Assembly (NCBI RefSeq): GCF_004210375.1
Contig: NC_134833.1
Span: 145,816,127 to 145,880,126 of the forward strand
DNA length: 64,000 nt
From: Tachypleus tridentatus
Lineage: Eukaryota; Arthropoda; Merostomata; Xiphosura; Limulidae
Direction: 5' to 3'
In this document: one piece after another, positions 38,450-53,800 of the stretch
Layout of the letters: each line of letters starts with the position of its first letter
How positions within the stretch are numbered: position 1 is the first letter of the stretch
Notes under the pieces: generated by a model
Databases searched by the model: none
What the model was told of the DNA's origin: nothing
The model's input: the letters and a program-made list of their open reading frames with translations, nothing else
Position numbers and translations under genes: made by a program

Positions 38450-41400
38450 TACTTCACTGTATAGTGTGTATGTTGTAGTTATACTACATTACTGTGTGTA
38501 TGTATATAGTAGTTACTTCACTGTATAGTGTGTGTTTTGTTGTTATACTACTATATTGTGTCTATATACTAGTTTCTTCAGTGTATAGTGTGTATGTTGT
38601 AGTTATACTACTATATTGTGTATATATACTAGTTACTTCACTCTATAGTGTGTATGTTGTAGTTATACTACTGTACTGTGTGTATATACTAGTTACTTCA
38701 CTGAAAAGTGTGTATGTTGTAGTTATACTACTGTACTGTGTGTATATACTAGTTACTTCACTGAATAGTGTGTATGTTGTAGTTATACTACTGTACTGTG
38801 TATATACTAGTTACTTTACTGTTTAAATAGTGTGTATGTTGAAGTTACACTACTGTACTGTGTATATATACTAGTTACTTCACTGTATACTATCCATGTA
38901 GTTACACTACTGTTCTGTGTGTATGTACTAGTTACTTCACTGTATAATGCGTATGTTGTAGTTATACTACTGTACTGTGTGTATGTATATAGTAGTTACT
39001 TCACTGTATAGAGTGTGTGTTGTAGTTATACTACTATATTGTGTATATATACTAGTTACTTCACTATACAGTGTGTATGTTGTAGTTATACTACTGTACT
39101 ATGTGTAGAAAGTAGTTACTTCACTCTATAGTGTGTATGTTGTAGTTATATTACTGTACTGTGTGTATATACTAGTTACTTCACTGTATAGTGTGTATGT
39201 TGTAGGTTATACACACTGTACTGTGTATATACACTAGTTACTTCATTGTATAACGCGTGTATGTTGTGGTTACACTACTGTACTGTGTGTATATACTAGT
39301 TATTTCACTGTATAGTGTGCATGTTGTTGTTACACGACTGTACTGGTGGTATATACTAGTTATTTCACTGTATAGTGTGTATGTTGTAGTTACACTACTG
39401 TACTGTGTGTATGTACTAGTTACTTCATTGTATAATGTGTATGTTGTAGTTCACTACTATACTTTGTGTATATACTAGTTACTTCATTGTATAAAGTGTA
39501 TGTTGCTGTTATACTACTGTAGTGTGTGTATATACTAGTTACTTCACTGTATAGTGTTGTATGTAGTGGTAGTTACACTACTGCACTGTGTGTGTATGTA
39601 CTAGTTACTTCACTGTATAATGCCTAAGTTGTGGTTACACTACTGTACTGTGTGTATATACTGAGTACTTCAGTTCACTATATATAGTGTTATGTTGTAG
39701 TTACACTACTGTACTGTGTGTATGTACTAGTTACTTCACTGTATAATGTGGTATGTTGTGGTTACACTACTGTACTGTGTGTATATACTAGTTACTTCAC
39801 TGTATAGTGTGTATGTTGTGGTTATACTACTGTGCTGTGTGTATATACTAGTTACTTCACTGTATATTATGTGTATGTTGTGGAGTTACACTACTGTACT
39901 GTGTATATACTAGTTACTTCACTGTATGGTAGTGTATATGTTGTGGTTATACTACTGTACTGTGTGTATATACTAGTTATTTACTGTATAGTGTGTATGT
40001 TGTGGTTACACTACTGTACTGTGTGTATATACTAGTTAAGTTCACTGTAAGGGTATATTATTATGTTGTGGTTACACTACTGTACTGTGTGTATATACTA
40101 GTTACTTCACTGTATAGTGTGTATGTTGTGGTTATACTACTGTACTGTGTGTATATACTAGTTACTTCACTGTATAGTTATGTATGTTGTGGTTACACTA
40201 CTGTACTGTGTGTATATACTAGTTACTTCACTGTATACTATTATGTGTGTGGTTACACTACTGTACTGTGTGTATATACTAGTTACTTCACTGTATGGTG
40301 TGTATGTTGTGGTTACACTACTGTACTGTGTGTATGTATACTAGTTACTTCACTGTATATAGTATATGTTGTGGTTATACTACTGTTATGTTGTATATAC
40401 TAGTTACTTCACTACTACTACTGTATAAATTAGTTACACTACTGTACTGTATATACTATATAGGTGTGTATGTTGTGGTTATACTACTGTACTGTAAATA
40501 TACTAGTTACTTCATTGTATAATGCGTATGTTTGTAGTTACACTACTGTACTGTGTGTATATACTAGTTACTTCACTGTATAGTGTGTATGTTGTGGTTT
40601 ACTACTACTGTACTGTTGGTATATACTAGTTATTTCACTGTATAGTGTGTATGTTGTGGTTACACTACTGTACTGTGTTATATATACTAGTTACTTCACT
40701 GTATGGTGTGTGTGTTGTGGTTATACTACTGTATTGTGTATATACTAGTTACTTCACTGTATAGATTATTATAGTATGTTGTGGTTACACTACTGTACTG
40801 TGTGTATATACTAGTTACTTCACTGTATGGTGTGTATGTTGTGGTTACACTACTATGCTTTGTGTATATACTAGTTACTTCATTGTATGTGTGAGTGTAT
40901 GTGTTGTGTTATACTACTGTACTGTGTGTGTATATACTAGTTACTTCACTGTATGTGTGTGTATGTTGTAGTTACACTACTGTACTGTGTTGTATATACT
41001 AGTTACTTCACTGTATAATGTGTATGTTGTGGTTACACTACTGTACTGTGTGTATATACTAGTTACTTCACTGTATATGGTGTGTGTATGTTGTGAGTTA
41101 TACTACTGTACTGTGTTGTATATACTAGTTACTTCACTGTATAATGTGTGTATGTTGTAGGTTACACTACTGTGCTGTGTGTATATACTAGTTACTTCAC
41201 TGTATAGTGTGTGTATGTTGTGGTTACACTACTGTACTGTGTGTATATACTAGTTACTTCACTGTATGAATGTGTAATGTTGTGGTTATACTACTGTGCT
41301 GTGTTATATACTAGTTACTTCACTGTATAGTGTGTATGTTGTGAGTTACTACTGTACTCTGTATATACTAGTTACTTCACTGTATGGTGTTATATGTTGT

Positions 41401-41855
41401 GGTTATACTGCTGTACTTTGCTGTATATACTAGTTATTTCACTGTATGGTGTGTATGTTGTAGTTACTGTGCTGTGTGTGTATATACTAGTTACTTCACT
41501 GTATATGTGTTGTATGTTGTGGTTACACTACTGTGCTCTGTGTATATACTAGTTACTTTACTGTATATTGTGTATGTTGTGGTTACACTACTGTACTGTG
41601 TGTATATACTAGTTACTTCACTGTATAGTGTGTATGTTGTAGTTACACTACTGTACTGTGTGTATATACTAGTTACTTCACTGTATAGTGTGTATGTTGT
41701 AGTTATACTACTGTACTGTGTGTATATACTAGTTACTTCACTGTATAGTGTGTATGTTGTAGTTACACTACTGTACTGTGTGTATATACTAGTTACTTCA
41801 TTGTATAATGCGTATGTTGTAGTTATACTACTGTACTGTGTGGATATACTAGTTA

Positions 41856-42555
41856 CAGGTAAACATCGATATAAAACGCATCGATAAAGCGCGATAATCA
41901 GTTGGGCCCGATGGGGTCTGAGTACCGAAATTTTTTTGGGTTTTTACGGCCGCACCTTAATATACACTACTGCTTAATGTAATCAGCCGGTTAATGTGAT
42001 CAAAAATCAAAACCAAATCCATTTCAATCTTTTTTGTATGGTTTTCAAGCACTGAATTCGTTTTTTTTAAACTTTGCCATGACATTTTTTTTATCTGGTA
42101 ATTATTTGACTTCAGTTTGTACTTAGATTTTAATAATTAGTAAATAAATTATCAAAATTAATTACTATATGTATTAACTTTTAAAATTGAACTAATTTTA
42201 ATCAGCGTCTAATTGTAAAAACGATCACATGATTGCTCTGACGGAACTACTTTTAGAATATCAGCCCCCATCAAAGTAATGAATTCGATAAATTTCTTTA
42301 GAATTCTGCTTTTTACATTTAATTTCAGTCTTAAATTGAGTTTAATAAATAAAATCAATAAAAAAATGCTATATCATTGGTGTAAGTAGGTTTGTTTGTT
42401 TTCTTTATTTCACTATAAAACAACGTAAATTTTGCATTATCATACTCACCCAGAGGGTCAAAAAATATATAATCAAATCGGTATAAGACGCAATCAGGAT
42501 ACAACGCGGTCAATTTTTTTGGACCCCAACTAGCTTTTACATCGATGTTTGACTG
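41856..42555 (+). mobile_element. pogo/Tigger-like MITE, copy 6 (noisy)
   Basis: 700 bp, same site and ends. Many small indels, mostly in homopolymers, and a damaged GCCGCCGC region; these look like consensus errors rather than evolution. Confidence 0.82.
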
Positions 42556-45500
42556 TACTTCACTGTATAGTGTGTATGTTGTAGTTATACTACATTACTG
42601 TGTGTATGTATATAGTAGTTACTTCACTGTATAGTGTGTGTTTTGTTGTTATACTACTATATTGTGTCTATATACTAGTTTCTTCAGTGTATAGTGTGTA
42701 TGTTGTAGTTATACTACTATATTGTGTATATATACTAGTTACTTCACTGTATAGTGTGTATGTTGTAGTTATACTACTGTACTGTGTGTATATAGTAGTT
42801 ACTTCACTCTATAGTGTGTATGTTGTAGTTATACTACTGTACTGTGTGTATATACTAGTTACTTCACTGTATAATGCGTATGTTGTAGTTACACTACTGT
42901 ACTGTGTGTATATACTACTTACTTCACTGTATAGTGTGTATGTTGTAGTTACACTACTGTACTGTGTGTATATACTAGTTATTTCACTGTATATGTGTGT
43001 ATGTTGTAGTTACACTACTGTACTGTGTGTATATATCTAGTTACTTCACTGTATTGTGTGTGTTATTGTTGTGGTTATACTACTATATTGTGTGTATATA
43101 CTAGTTACTTAACTGTATGGTGTATGTGTATGTTGTAGTCCTACTACTGTACTGTGTGTATACTAGTTTACTAGTTACTTCATTGTATAATGCGTATGTT
43201 GTAGTTCACTACTGTACTTTTGTGTATATACTAGTTACTTCATTGTATCAGTGTGTATGTTGTGTTATACTACTGTAGTGTGTGTGTATAATACTAGTTA
43301 CTTCACTGTATGGTGTGAATTGTGGTGTACTACTGTGTGGTTACACTACTGTATATACTTGTGTTATGTGTTGTATTATACTAGTTACTTGTGTATGTAT
43401 TACTTCACCTATGTTGTATGTTGAGTTACACTACTGTACTGTGTGTATATACTAGTTACTTCACTGTATAGTGTGTATGTTGTAGTTATACTACTGTACT
43501 GTGTATATACTAGTTACTTCACTGTATATATTAGTATGTATATGTTGTTGGTTACACTACTGTACTGTGTGTATATACTAGTAAGTTCACTGTATAGTGT
43601 GTATGTTGTTTAGTTACACTACTGTACTGTGTGTATGTACTAGTTACTTCACTGTATATGTGTGTATGTTGTAGTTATACTACTGTACTGTGTATATATA
43701 TTCTAGTTACTTCACTGTATAGTGTATGTATGTTGTAGTTATACTACTGTGTTACTGTGTATATACTAGTTACTTAACTGTATAGTGTGTATGTTGTGGT
43801 TACACTACTGTACTGTGTGTATATATACAGTAAGTTCACTGTATAAATGTGTATGTTGTAGTTATACTACTGTACTCTGTGTATATACTAGTTACTTCAT
43901 TGTATAGTGTGTATGTTGTAGTTACACTACTGTACTGTGTGTATATACTTTGAGTAAGTTCACTTTGTACTGTGTGTGTATATGGTTATGTGTATGTTGT
44001 GGTTACACTACTGTACTGTGTGTTATATACTAGTTACTTCACTTTATGATAGTGTATTATGTTGTGGTTATACTACTGTACTGTGTGTATATACTAGTTA
44101 AGTTCACTGTATGATATGTGTATGTTTGTGGTTACACTACTGTACTGTGTGTATATACTAGTTGCTTCTTACTGTATAGTGTGTGTGTATGTTGTATGTT
44201 AGTTTTACTACTGTACTTGTGTATGTGTGTTACTACTATGTACTGTGTGTGTATGTACTAGTTACTTCATTGTATAAAGCGTATGTTGTGGTTACACTAC
44301 TGTACTGTGTGTATATACTAATTACTTCACTGTATAATGCGTATGTTGTGGTTATACTACTGTACTGTGTGTATATACTAGTTACTTCACTGTATAGTGT
44401 GTATGTTGTGGTTATACTACTGTACTGTGTGTATATACTAGTTACTTCACTGTGTATGGTGTGTATGTTGTGGTTATACTACTGTACTGTGTATATACTA
44501 GTTACTTCACTGTATATGGTGTATGTTGAAGTTACACTACTGTACTGTGTTGTATATACTAGTTACTTCATTGTATAATGCGTATGTTGTGTGGTATACT
44601 ACTGTACTGTGTGTATATACTAGTTACTTCTTCACTGTATGGTGTTGTTAATGTTGTGGTTATACTACTGTACTGTTATGTATATACTAGTTACTTCACT
44701 GTATGGTCATTAGTATGTTGAGGTTATACTACTTTGTACTGTTATGTATATACTAGTTAATTACTGTTATAGTGTTGTGTATGTTGTGTGTTACACTACT
44801 GTATAGATGCGTGTTGTTGTATATACGGTGTGTAAGTTCTAGTTTCTTATGTATAATGTGTATGTTTGTAGTTACACTACTGGTGTGTTATTGTATACTG
44901 TACTTGTACTGGTTACTTCACTGTATGTGTTGTATATGTTGGTTATACTGCTGTTTTGTAGTAACACTGTGTATATACTAGTTGCTTCACTGTGTGTATG
45001 GTGTGTATATGTTGTGGTTATACTACTGTACTGTGTGTATACTAGTTACTTCACTGTATGGTGTGGTATGTTTATGTGGTTACACTACTGTATGCTTGTG
45101 TGTGTATACTGGGGTAAGTTACTTCACTGTATGAATTGTTATGTGTTTGTAGTTACACTACTGTACTGTGTATATACTAGTTACTTCACTGTATAGTGTG
45201 TGTATGTTGTAGTTATACTACTGTACTGTGTGTATATACTAGTTACTTCACTGTTATAGTTATTATGTTGAGGATTACACTACTGTACTGATGTATATAC
45301 TAGTTACTTCACTGTATATGTGTGTATGTTGTAGTTAATACTACTGTACTGTGTGTATATACTAGTTACTTCACTGTATGGTGTATTGTATGTTGTAGTT
45401 ACACTACTGTACTGTTGTATGTATATGTATAATGCGTAGTTAACTTTACACTGTGTATGTGTGTATGTTGTGGTTACTACTACTGTACTGTGTGTATATA

Positions 45501-45830
45501 CTAGTTACTTCACTGTATAGTGTGTATGTTTGTGGTTACACTACTGTACTGTGTGTATATATACTTCTGAGTTAAGTTCACTGTATAGTGTGTATGTTGT
45601 GTTATTACACTACTGTACTGTGTTATACTACTGTATATATACTAGTTAATTCACTGTATAGTGTGGACATGTTGTAGTTATACTACTGTACTGTGTGTAT
45701 ATACTAGTTATTTCATTGTATAGTGTGTATGTTGTAGTTACACTACTGTACTGTATGTATATACTAGTTACTTCATTGTATAATGCGTATGTTGTAGTGA
45801 TACTACTGTACTGTGTGGATATACTAGTTA

Positions 45831-46537
45831 CAGGAAAACATCGATATAAAACGCATCGATAAGCGCGATAATCAGTTGGGCGCGATGGGGTCTAGGTATT
45901 CCCAAATTTTTTTGGTTTTTTACGAGATAGCCACCGCTTATTACCACTGCTTAATGTAATCCAGCCGGTTAATGTGATCAAAAATCAAAACCAAATCCAT
46001 TTCAATCTTTTTGTATGGTTTTCAGCACTGAATTCGTTTTAAAAACTTTGCCATGACATTTTTTTTTATCTGGTAATAGTTTGACTTCTGTTTGTACTTA
46101 GATTTTTTAATAATTGAGTAAATAAATTATCAAAATTAATTACTATATGTATTAACTTTTAAAATTGAACTAATTTTAATCAGCGTCTAATCGTAAAAAC
46201 AATCACATGATTGCTCTACGGAACCTACTTTTAGAATATCAGCCCCCATCAAAGTAATGAATTCGATAAATTTCTTTAGAATTCTGCTTTTTTACATTTA
46301 ATTTCAGTCTTAAAATTGAGTTTAATAAATAAAATCAATAAAAAAATGCTATATCATTGGGTGTAAGTAGGTTTGTTTGTTTTCTTTATTTCACTATAAA
46401 ACTGGCTATGTAAATTTTGCATTATCAGCTCACACGAGGGGTCAAAATATATATATCAAATCGGTATAAGACGCAATCAGATACAACGCGGTCAGAATTT
46501 TTTGGACTAACTAGCGCCGTACATCGATGTTTGACTG
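45831..46537 (+). mobile_element. pogo/Tigger-like MITE, copy 7 (noisy)
   Basis: 707 bp, same site and ends, with numerous scattered insertions and deletions; the noisiest copy and the closest on the left to the N gap. Confidence 0.82.
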
Positions 46538-48402
46538 TACTTCACTGTATAGTGTGTGTATTATTGTAGTTATACTACATTACTGTGTGTATGTATATAG
46601 TAGTTACTTCACTGGTATGTGTGTGTTTTGTTGTTATACTACTATATTGTGTGTATACTAGTTTCTTCACTGTATAGTGTGTATGTTGTAGTTATACTAC
46701 TGTTGATGTATCACTATACTAGTTACTTCACTGTATGAGTGTGTGTATGTTGTGGATTATACTACTGTACTGTGTGGTTATATATACTAGTTACTTCACT
46801 GTATAGTTGTGTTGTGTTGTGGTTATACTACTGTACTGTGTGTATATACTAGTTACTTCACTGTATAATGCGTATGTTGTGTTACACTACTGTAGCTGTG
46901 TGTATACTACTTATTTCACTGTTATAGTGTGTATGTTGTAGTTACGACTGCACTGGTGTGTATATACTAGTTATTTCACTGTACTGTATATGTATGTTTG
47001 TGGTTACACTACTGTACTGTGTGTATATACTAGTTACTTTACTGTATAGTGTGTGATGACATTTGTAGTTGTTATGCTACTATATTGTGTGTAGTATACT
47101 ATGGTTACTTCACTGTATAGGTGTGTACATGTTGTGGTTAACGCACACTACACCATGATACTGTGTGCTATATACTAGTTACTTACTGTTGGTCATGAAA
47201 TGTGTATGTTGTGAGTTCACTACTGTACTTTGTGTATATACTAGTTACTTCATGTTGTATCAAGTGTATGTTGCTGTTATACTACTGTACTGTGTGTATA
47301 TACTAGTTACTTCACTGTATGTGGATGTGTATGTGGTAGTTACACTTCACATGTACTTTTGTGTATGTACTAGTTGCACTTCACTGTATGAATGCACCTA
47401 AGTTGTTGTAGTTACACTACTGTACTATTGTGGCCTTAATACTAGTTACTTCACTGTATAGTGTGTATTTGTGTTGTAGGATTATACTTACTGTACTGTG
47501 TATATACTAGTTACTTCACTGTATATGTGTGTATGTTGTGGTTACACTACTGTGCTGTTGATATGCTTATACAGAGTATAGTTCAACTGTATGTGGTCAA
47601 TTGTGCAATGTTGTAGTTATACTTTACTGTACTGTGTGTATGTACTAGTTTGCTTCACTGTATAGTGTGTATGTTGTAGTTACACTACTGTACTGTGTGT
47701 ATATAGAGTTAGAGTTCTGTACATGTATAGATGTGTATGTTGTATGGATTACACTACTGTACCAGTAGTATGGCATAATACTAGTTAATTCGCTGTATAA
47801 TGCGTATTGTTGTCCAGTTATACTACTGTACTGTGTATATATATAGTTAAGTTCATATGGTATGTATTATGTATGTTGTAGTTACACTACTGTGCTGTGT
47901 TGTAATACTAGTTACTTCTCTTGTATGAATTATTGTATGTTGTGGTTGCTTACTACTGTACTGTGTGTATATATCCTAGTTACTTCATTGTATAAAGTAC
48001 ATTGTGTTGTGGTTACACTACTGTTGCTGTGTGTATATACTAGTTACTTCATTGGTATATGTGCGTAATGTTGTAGTTATACTACTGTACCTTGTGATTG
48101 TAATAATACTAGTTCACTTCACCTGTATGAATTATGTATGTTGTGAAGTTATACTACTTCAAACTCTTATTGTATATACCCCACTAGTTACTTCACTGTA
48201 TGGGTGTGTATTATGTCGTGGTCTACTACTACTGTATGCTGTGTATATACTAGTTACTTCACTGTTAATAGTGTGTATGTTGAGTTACACTACTGTACTG
48301 TTGTTGACTATCCACTAGTTACTTTCTTTCTGTATAATGTGTAATTATTGTGTAGTTTATACTACTGTACTGTCTGTGTATATACTCAGTTACTTCATTT
48401 GT

Positions 48403-48902
48403 NNNNNNNNNNNNNNNNNNNNNNNNNNNNNNNNNNNNNNNNNNNNNNNNNNNNNNNNNNNNNNNNNNNNNNNNNNNNNNNNNNNNNNNNNNNNNNNNNN
48501 NNNNNNNNNNNNNNNNNNNNNNNNNNNNNNNNNNNNNNNNNNNNNNNNNNNNNNNNNNNNNNNNNNNNNNNNNNNNNNNNNNNNNNNNNNNNNNNNNNNN
48601 NNNNNNNNNNNNNNNNNNNNNNNNNNNNNNNNNNNNNNNNNNNNNNNNNNNNNNNNNNNNNNNNNNNNNNNNNNNNNNNNNNNNNNNNNNNNNNNNNNNN
48701 NNNNNNNNNNNNNNNNNNNNNNNNNNNNNNNNNNNNNNNNNNNNNNNNNNNNNNNNNNNNNNNNNNNNNNNNNNNNNNNNNNNNNNNNNNNNNNNNNNNN
48801 NNNNNNNNNNNNNNNNNNNNNNNNNNNNNNNNNNNNNNNNNNNNNNNNNNNNNNNNNNNNNNNNNNNNNNNNNNNNNNNNNNNNNNNNNNNNNNNNNNNN
48901 NN
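48403..48902. other. assembly gap of exactly 500 N
   Basis: A round-number run of N inside the 60-bp array, so a scaffolding placeholder whose true size is unknown. Open frames drawn through it are meaningless. Confidence 0.98.
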
Positions 48903-50162
48903 GTATAGTGTGTATGTTGTAGTTATACCACTGTACCGTGTTGTATATATACCAGTTACTTTACTCCCCATAGTGTGTATGTTGTAGTTATACTACTGTA
49001 CTGTGTATATATACTAGTTACTTCACTGTATAACGTTGTATGTTGTAGTTACACCACTGTACTGTGTGTACTATACTAGTTATTTCACTGTATAGTGTGT
49101 ATGTTGTAGTTATACTACTGTACTGTTGTATATACTAGTTACTCACTGTATAGTGTATGTATGTTGTAGTTATACCACTGTACTGTGTGTATATACCAGT
49201 TACTCCACTGTATAGTGCGTATGTTGTAGTTATACCACTGTACTGTGTATATATACTAGTTACTTAACTGTATAGTGTGTATGTTGTAGTTATACCACTG
49301 TTCCTGTGTGTATATACCAGTTACTCACTGTATAATGCGTATGTTGTAGTTACACCACTGTACCATGTGTATATACTAGTTACTTCCACTGTATAGTGTG
49401 TGTGTTGTAGTTATACCACTATATTGTGTATATGTACCAGTTACTCCACTGTATAGTGTGTATGTTGTAGTTATATACCACTGCACCGTGTGTATATACT
49501 AGTTACTTCCACCCATAGTGTAGTATGTTGTAGTTATACCACTGTACTGTGTATATATACCAGTTTCACCTTCCACTGTATAGTGTGTATGTTGTAGTTA
49601 CACCACTGTACTGTGTGTATATACCAGTTACACTCACTGTATAGTGTGTGTGTTGTAGTGTATTACACACCACTGTACTGTGTGTATATACTGGTGTAAC
49701 TTCACCGTATAGTGTGTATGTTGTAGTTACACCACTGTACCGTGTATATATACTAGTTACTTCACTGTATAGTGTGTATGTTGTAGTTATACCACTGTAC
49801 TGTGTGTATATACCCAGTTAACTTTACTGTATAGTGTATGTTGTAGTTACACCACTGTACTTCGTGTGTGTAGTTACCAGTTACATCACTGTATAACGCG
49901 TATGTTGTAGTTACCTACTGCATAAAGTTAGTATCAGTTGCACCTTGTATATACGTACTGTGTATTTACTAGTTACTCGTATATAGTGTGTATGTTGTAG
50001 TTATACCACTGTACCTGTGTGTATATAACTAGCACATTTCTACTGTATAATGTGTGTTGTAGTGTTATACTTCACTGTACTGTGTGTATATATACCTAGT
50101 TACTTCATTGTATAATGCGTATGTTGAAGTGATACTACTGGACTGTGTGGATATACTAGTTA

Positions 50163-50820
50163 CAGTAAAACATCGATATAAAACGCATCGATAAAGCGCG
50201 ATAATCAGTTGGGCCCGATGGGGTCTGAGGCCCCAAATTTTTTTGGGTTTCTATAGAGGCCGCCGCTTAATATTACCACTGGTTAATGTAATCAGCCGGT
50301 TAATGTGATCAAAAATCAAAAACCAAATACACTTCAATCTTTTTGTATGGTTTTCATGCACTGAATTCGTATTTTAAACTTTGCCATGACATTTTTTATC
50401 TGGTAATTATTTGACTTCTGTTTGTACTTAGATTTTAATAATTAGTAAATAAATTATCAAAATTAATTACTATATGTATTAACTTTTAAAATTGAACTAA
50501 TTTTAATCAGCGTCTAATCGTAAAAACGATCACATGATTGCTCTGACGGAACTACTTTGAGAATATCAGTCCCCATCAAAGTAATGAATTCGATAAATTT
50601 CTTTAGAATTTTGTGTTTTACATTTAATTTCAGTCTTAAAATTGAGTTTAATAAATAAAAATCAATAAAAAAATGCTATATCATTGGTGTAAGTAGTTTT
50701 GTTTGTTTTTCCTTATTTCAGTACAAAACGCGTAAATTTTGCATTATCGCTCACCCCGAGGGTCAAAAAAATATAGATAATCAAATGCACCGGTATATAG
50801 GCGCAATAGATACAACGCGG
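50163..50820 (+). mobile_element. pogo/Tigger-like MITE, copy 8, 3' end missing
   Basis: Starts at the same site but stops at ATACAACGCGG, where the 60-bp array resumes directly; the last ~40 bp, including the right inverted end, are absent. It carries its own substitutions (for example TGAGGCCCC instead of TGAGTACCC). Confidence 0.82.
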
Positions 50821-53800
50821 TATAGTGTATGTCGTAGTTATACCACTATATCGTGTTTATACTGTTACTTCACTGTATAGTGTGTATGTTGTAGTTATAC
50901 TACATTACTGTGTGTATATAGTAGTTACTTCACTGTATAGTGTGTGTTTTGTTGTTATACCACTATACCGTGTCTATATACCAGTTTCTTCAGTGCATAG
51001 TGTGTATGTTGTAGTTATACTACCGTACTGTGTGTATATATAGTAGTGTACTTTTGTTGTTATACACTGTATAGTGTGTATAGTGTGTATGTTGTAGTTA
51101 TACCACTGTACCGTGTGTATATAGTAGTTACTTCCACTGTATAGTAGTGTATGTACTGTAGTTATATAGTTACCACTGCACTGTGTGTATGTTGTGGTTA
51201 TACCACTGTGTAGTTACTTCACTGTATAATCTATGTTGTAGTTATTACCACTGTACTGTGTGTATGTACCAGTTACTCAACTGTATAGTGTGTATGTTGT
51301 AGTTATACTACTGCACTGTGTATATATACCAGTTACTTCACTCGTATAGTGTGTATGTTGTAGTTATACCACTGTAACTGTGTATATACCAGTTACTCCA
51401 CTGTATAGTGTGTATGTTGTAGTTACACCACTGTACTGTGTGTATATACCGAGCAAGTTCAATTGTATAGTGTGTATGTTGAAGTTACACCACTGTACTG
51501 TGTGTATATACCAGTTACTCCACTGTATAATGCGTATGTTGTAGTTACACCACTGTACTGTGTGTATATACCAGTTAGTTCACTGTATAGTGCGTATGTT
51601 GTAGTTACACCACTGTACTGTGTGTATATACCAGTTACTTCACTGTATAGTGTGTATGTTGTAGTTACACCACTGTACTGTGTGTATATACTAGTTACTC
51701 CACCGTATAGTGTGTATGTTGTAGTTATACCACTGCACTGTGTATATACCAGTTACTTCACTGTATAGTGTGTATGTTGTAGTTACACTACTGCACCGTG
51801 TATATATACAGTTACTCTCACTGTATAGTGTGTATGTTGTAGTTATACTACTGCACTGTGTGTATATACCCAGTTACTGTGTGGGTACCATACCAGTATA
51901 GTGTGTATGTTGTAGTTACACCACTGCACTGTGTGTATATACCTAGTTAGTCCACTGTATAGTGTGTATGTTGTAGTAGTTACACCACTGTACTGTGTGT
52001 ATATATACCAGTTACTTCACTGTATAGTGTGTATGTTGTAGTTACACCACTGTACTGTGTGTATATACCAGTTACTTCCACTGTATAGTGTGTATGTTGT
52101 AGTTACACCACTGTACTGTGTGTATATACTAGTTACTCCACTGTATAGTAAATGTATGTTGTAGTTACACCACTGTACTGTGTGTATATACCAGTTACTT
52201 CACTGTATAACGTGTATGTTGTAGTTACACCACTGCACTGTGTGTATATACTAGTTACTCCACTTGTATAGTGTGTATGTTGTAGTTATACCACTGTACT
52301 GTGTGTATATACCAGTTACTTTCACCGTATAGTGTGTGTATGTTGTAGTTGTAGTTATACCACTGTACTGTGTGTATATACCAGTTACTTCTCTGTATAG
52401 TGTGTATGTTGTAGTTACACCACTGTACTGTGTGTATATACGAGTAAGTCTCACTGTATAGTGTGTATGTTTGTTGTAGTTACACCACTGTTATGTGTGT
52501 GTATATACCAGTTAATCCACTGTATAGTGTGTATGTTGTAGTTACACCACTGTACTGTGTGTATATACTAGTTACTTCACTGTATAGTGTGTATGTTGTA
52601 GTTACACCACTGTACTGTGTTTGTATATACTAGTTACTTCACTGTATAACGCGTATGTTGTAGTTACACCACTGCACTGTGTGTATATACTAGTAAGTTC
52701 ACTGTATAGTGTGTATGTTGTAGTTACACCACTGCAACTGTGTATATATACCAGTTACTCCACCGTATAGTGTGTATGTTGTAGTTATACCACTGCACCG
52801 TGTGTATACCCAGTTACTCACTGTATAACGCGTATGTTGTAGTTACACCACTGCACCGTGTATATATACCAGTTACTCCACTGTATAACGTGTGCGTATG
52901 TTGTAGTTACACCACTGTACCGTGTGTATATACCAGTTACTCCACCGTATAGTGTGTATGTTGTAGTTACACCACTGTACTGTGTGTATATACTAGTTAC
53001 TTCACTGTATAGTGTGTATGTTGTAGTTATACTACTGCACTGTGTGTATATAATTGTTACTCCACTGTATAGCCGTGTATGTTGTAGTTACACCACTGCA
53101 CCGTGTGTATATACCCAGTTACTCAACCGTATAATGTGTATGTTGTAGTTATACCACTGCACCTGTGTATATACCAGTTACTTCACTGTATAGTGCGTAT
53201 ATGTTGTAGTTATACCCACTGCACCGTGTGTATATACCAGTTACTCAACCGTATAGTGTGTATGTTGTAGTTATACCACTGTAATTGTGTGTAATATACC
53301 AGTTACCACCACTGTATATACCCATTACCTGTATGTTGTAGGTTATACAACTGTAACTGTGTGTATATACTAGTTACTTCACTGTATAGTGTGTATGTTG
53401 TAGTTATACCACTGTAACTGTGTGTATATACTAGTTACTTCACTGTATAGTCCGTATGTTGTAGTTATACCACTGTACTGTGTGTATATACCAGTTACTT
53501 CACTGTATAGTGTGTATGTTGTAGTTACACCACTGTACTGTGTGTATATTACTAGATACTAGTTACTTCGTATTGTATAGCGTATTGTTGTGGTTATACC
53601 ACTGTACTGTGTGTATATACCAGTTACTTCACTGTATAATGTGTATGTTGTAGTTATACATCACTGTACCGTGTGCGTATGCACTAGTTACTTCACTGTA
53701 TAGTGTGTGTGTTGTAGTTACACTACTGTATAGTGTGTGTATGTATATACTAGTTACTTCACTGTATAGTGTGTATGTTGTAGTTATACCACTGTACTGC

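Noticed and set aside
48337..48987. Open frames crossing the N run
   Set aside because: Composed mainly of unknown bases; no evidence of coding.
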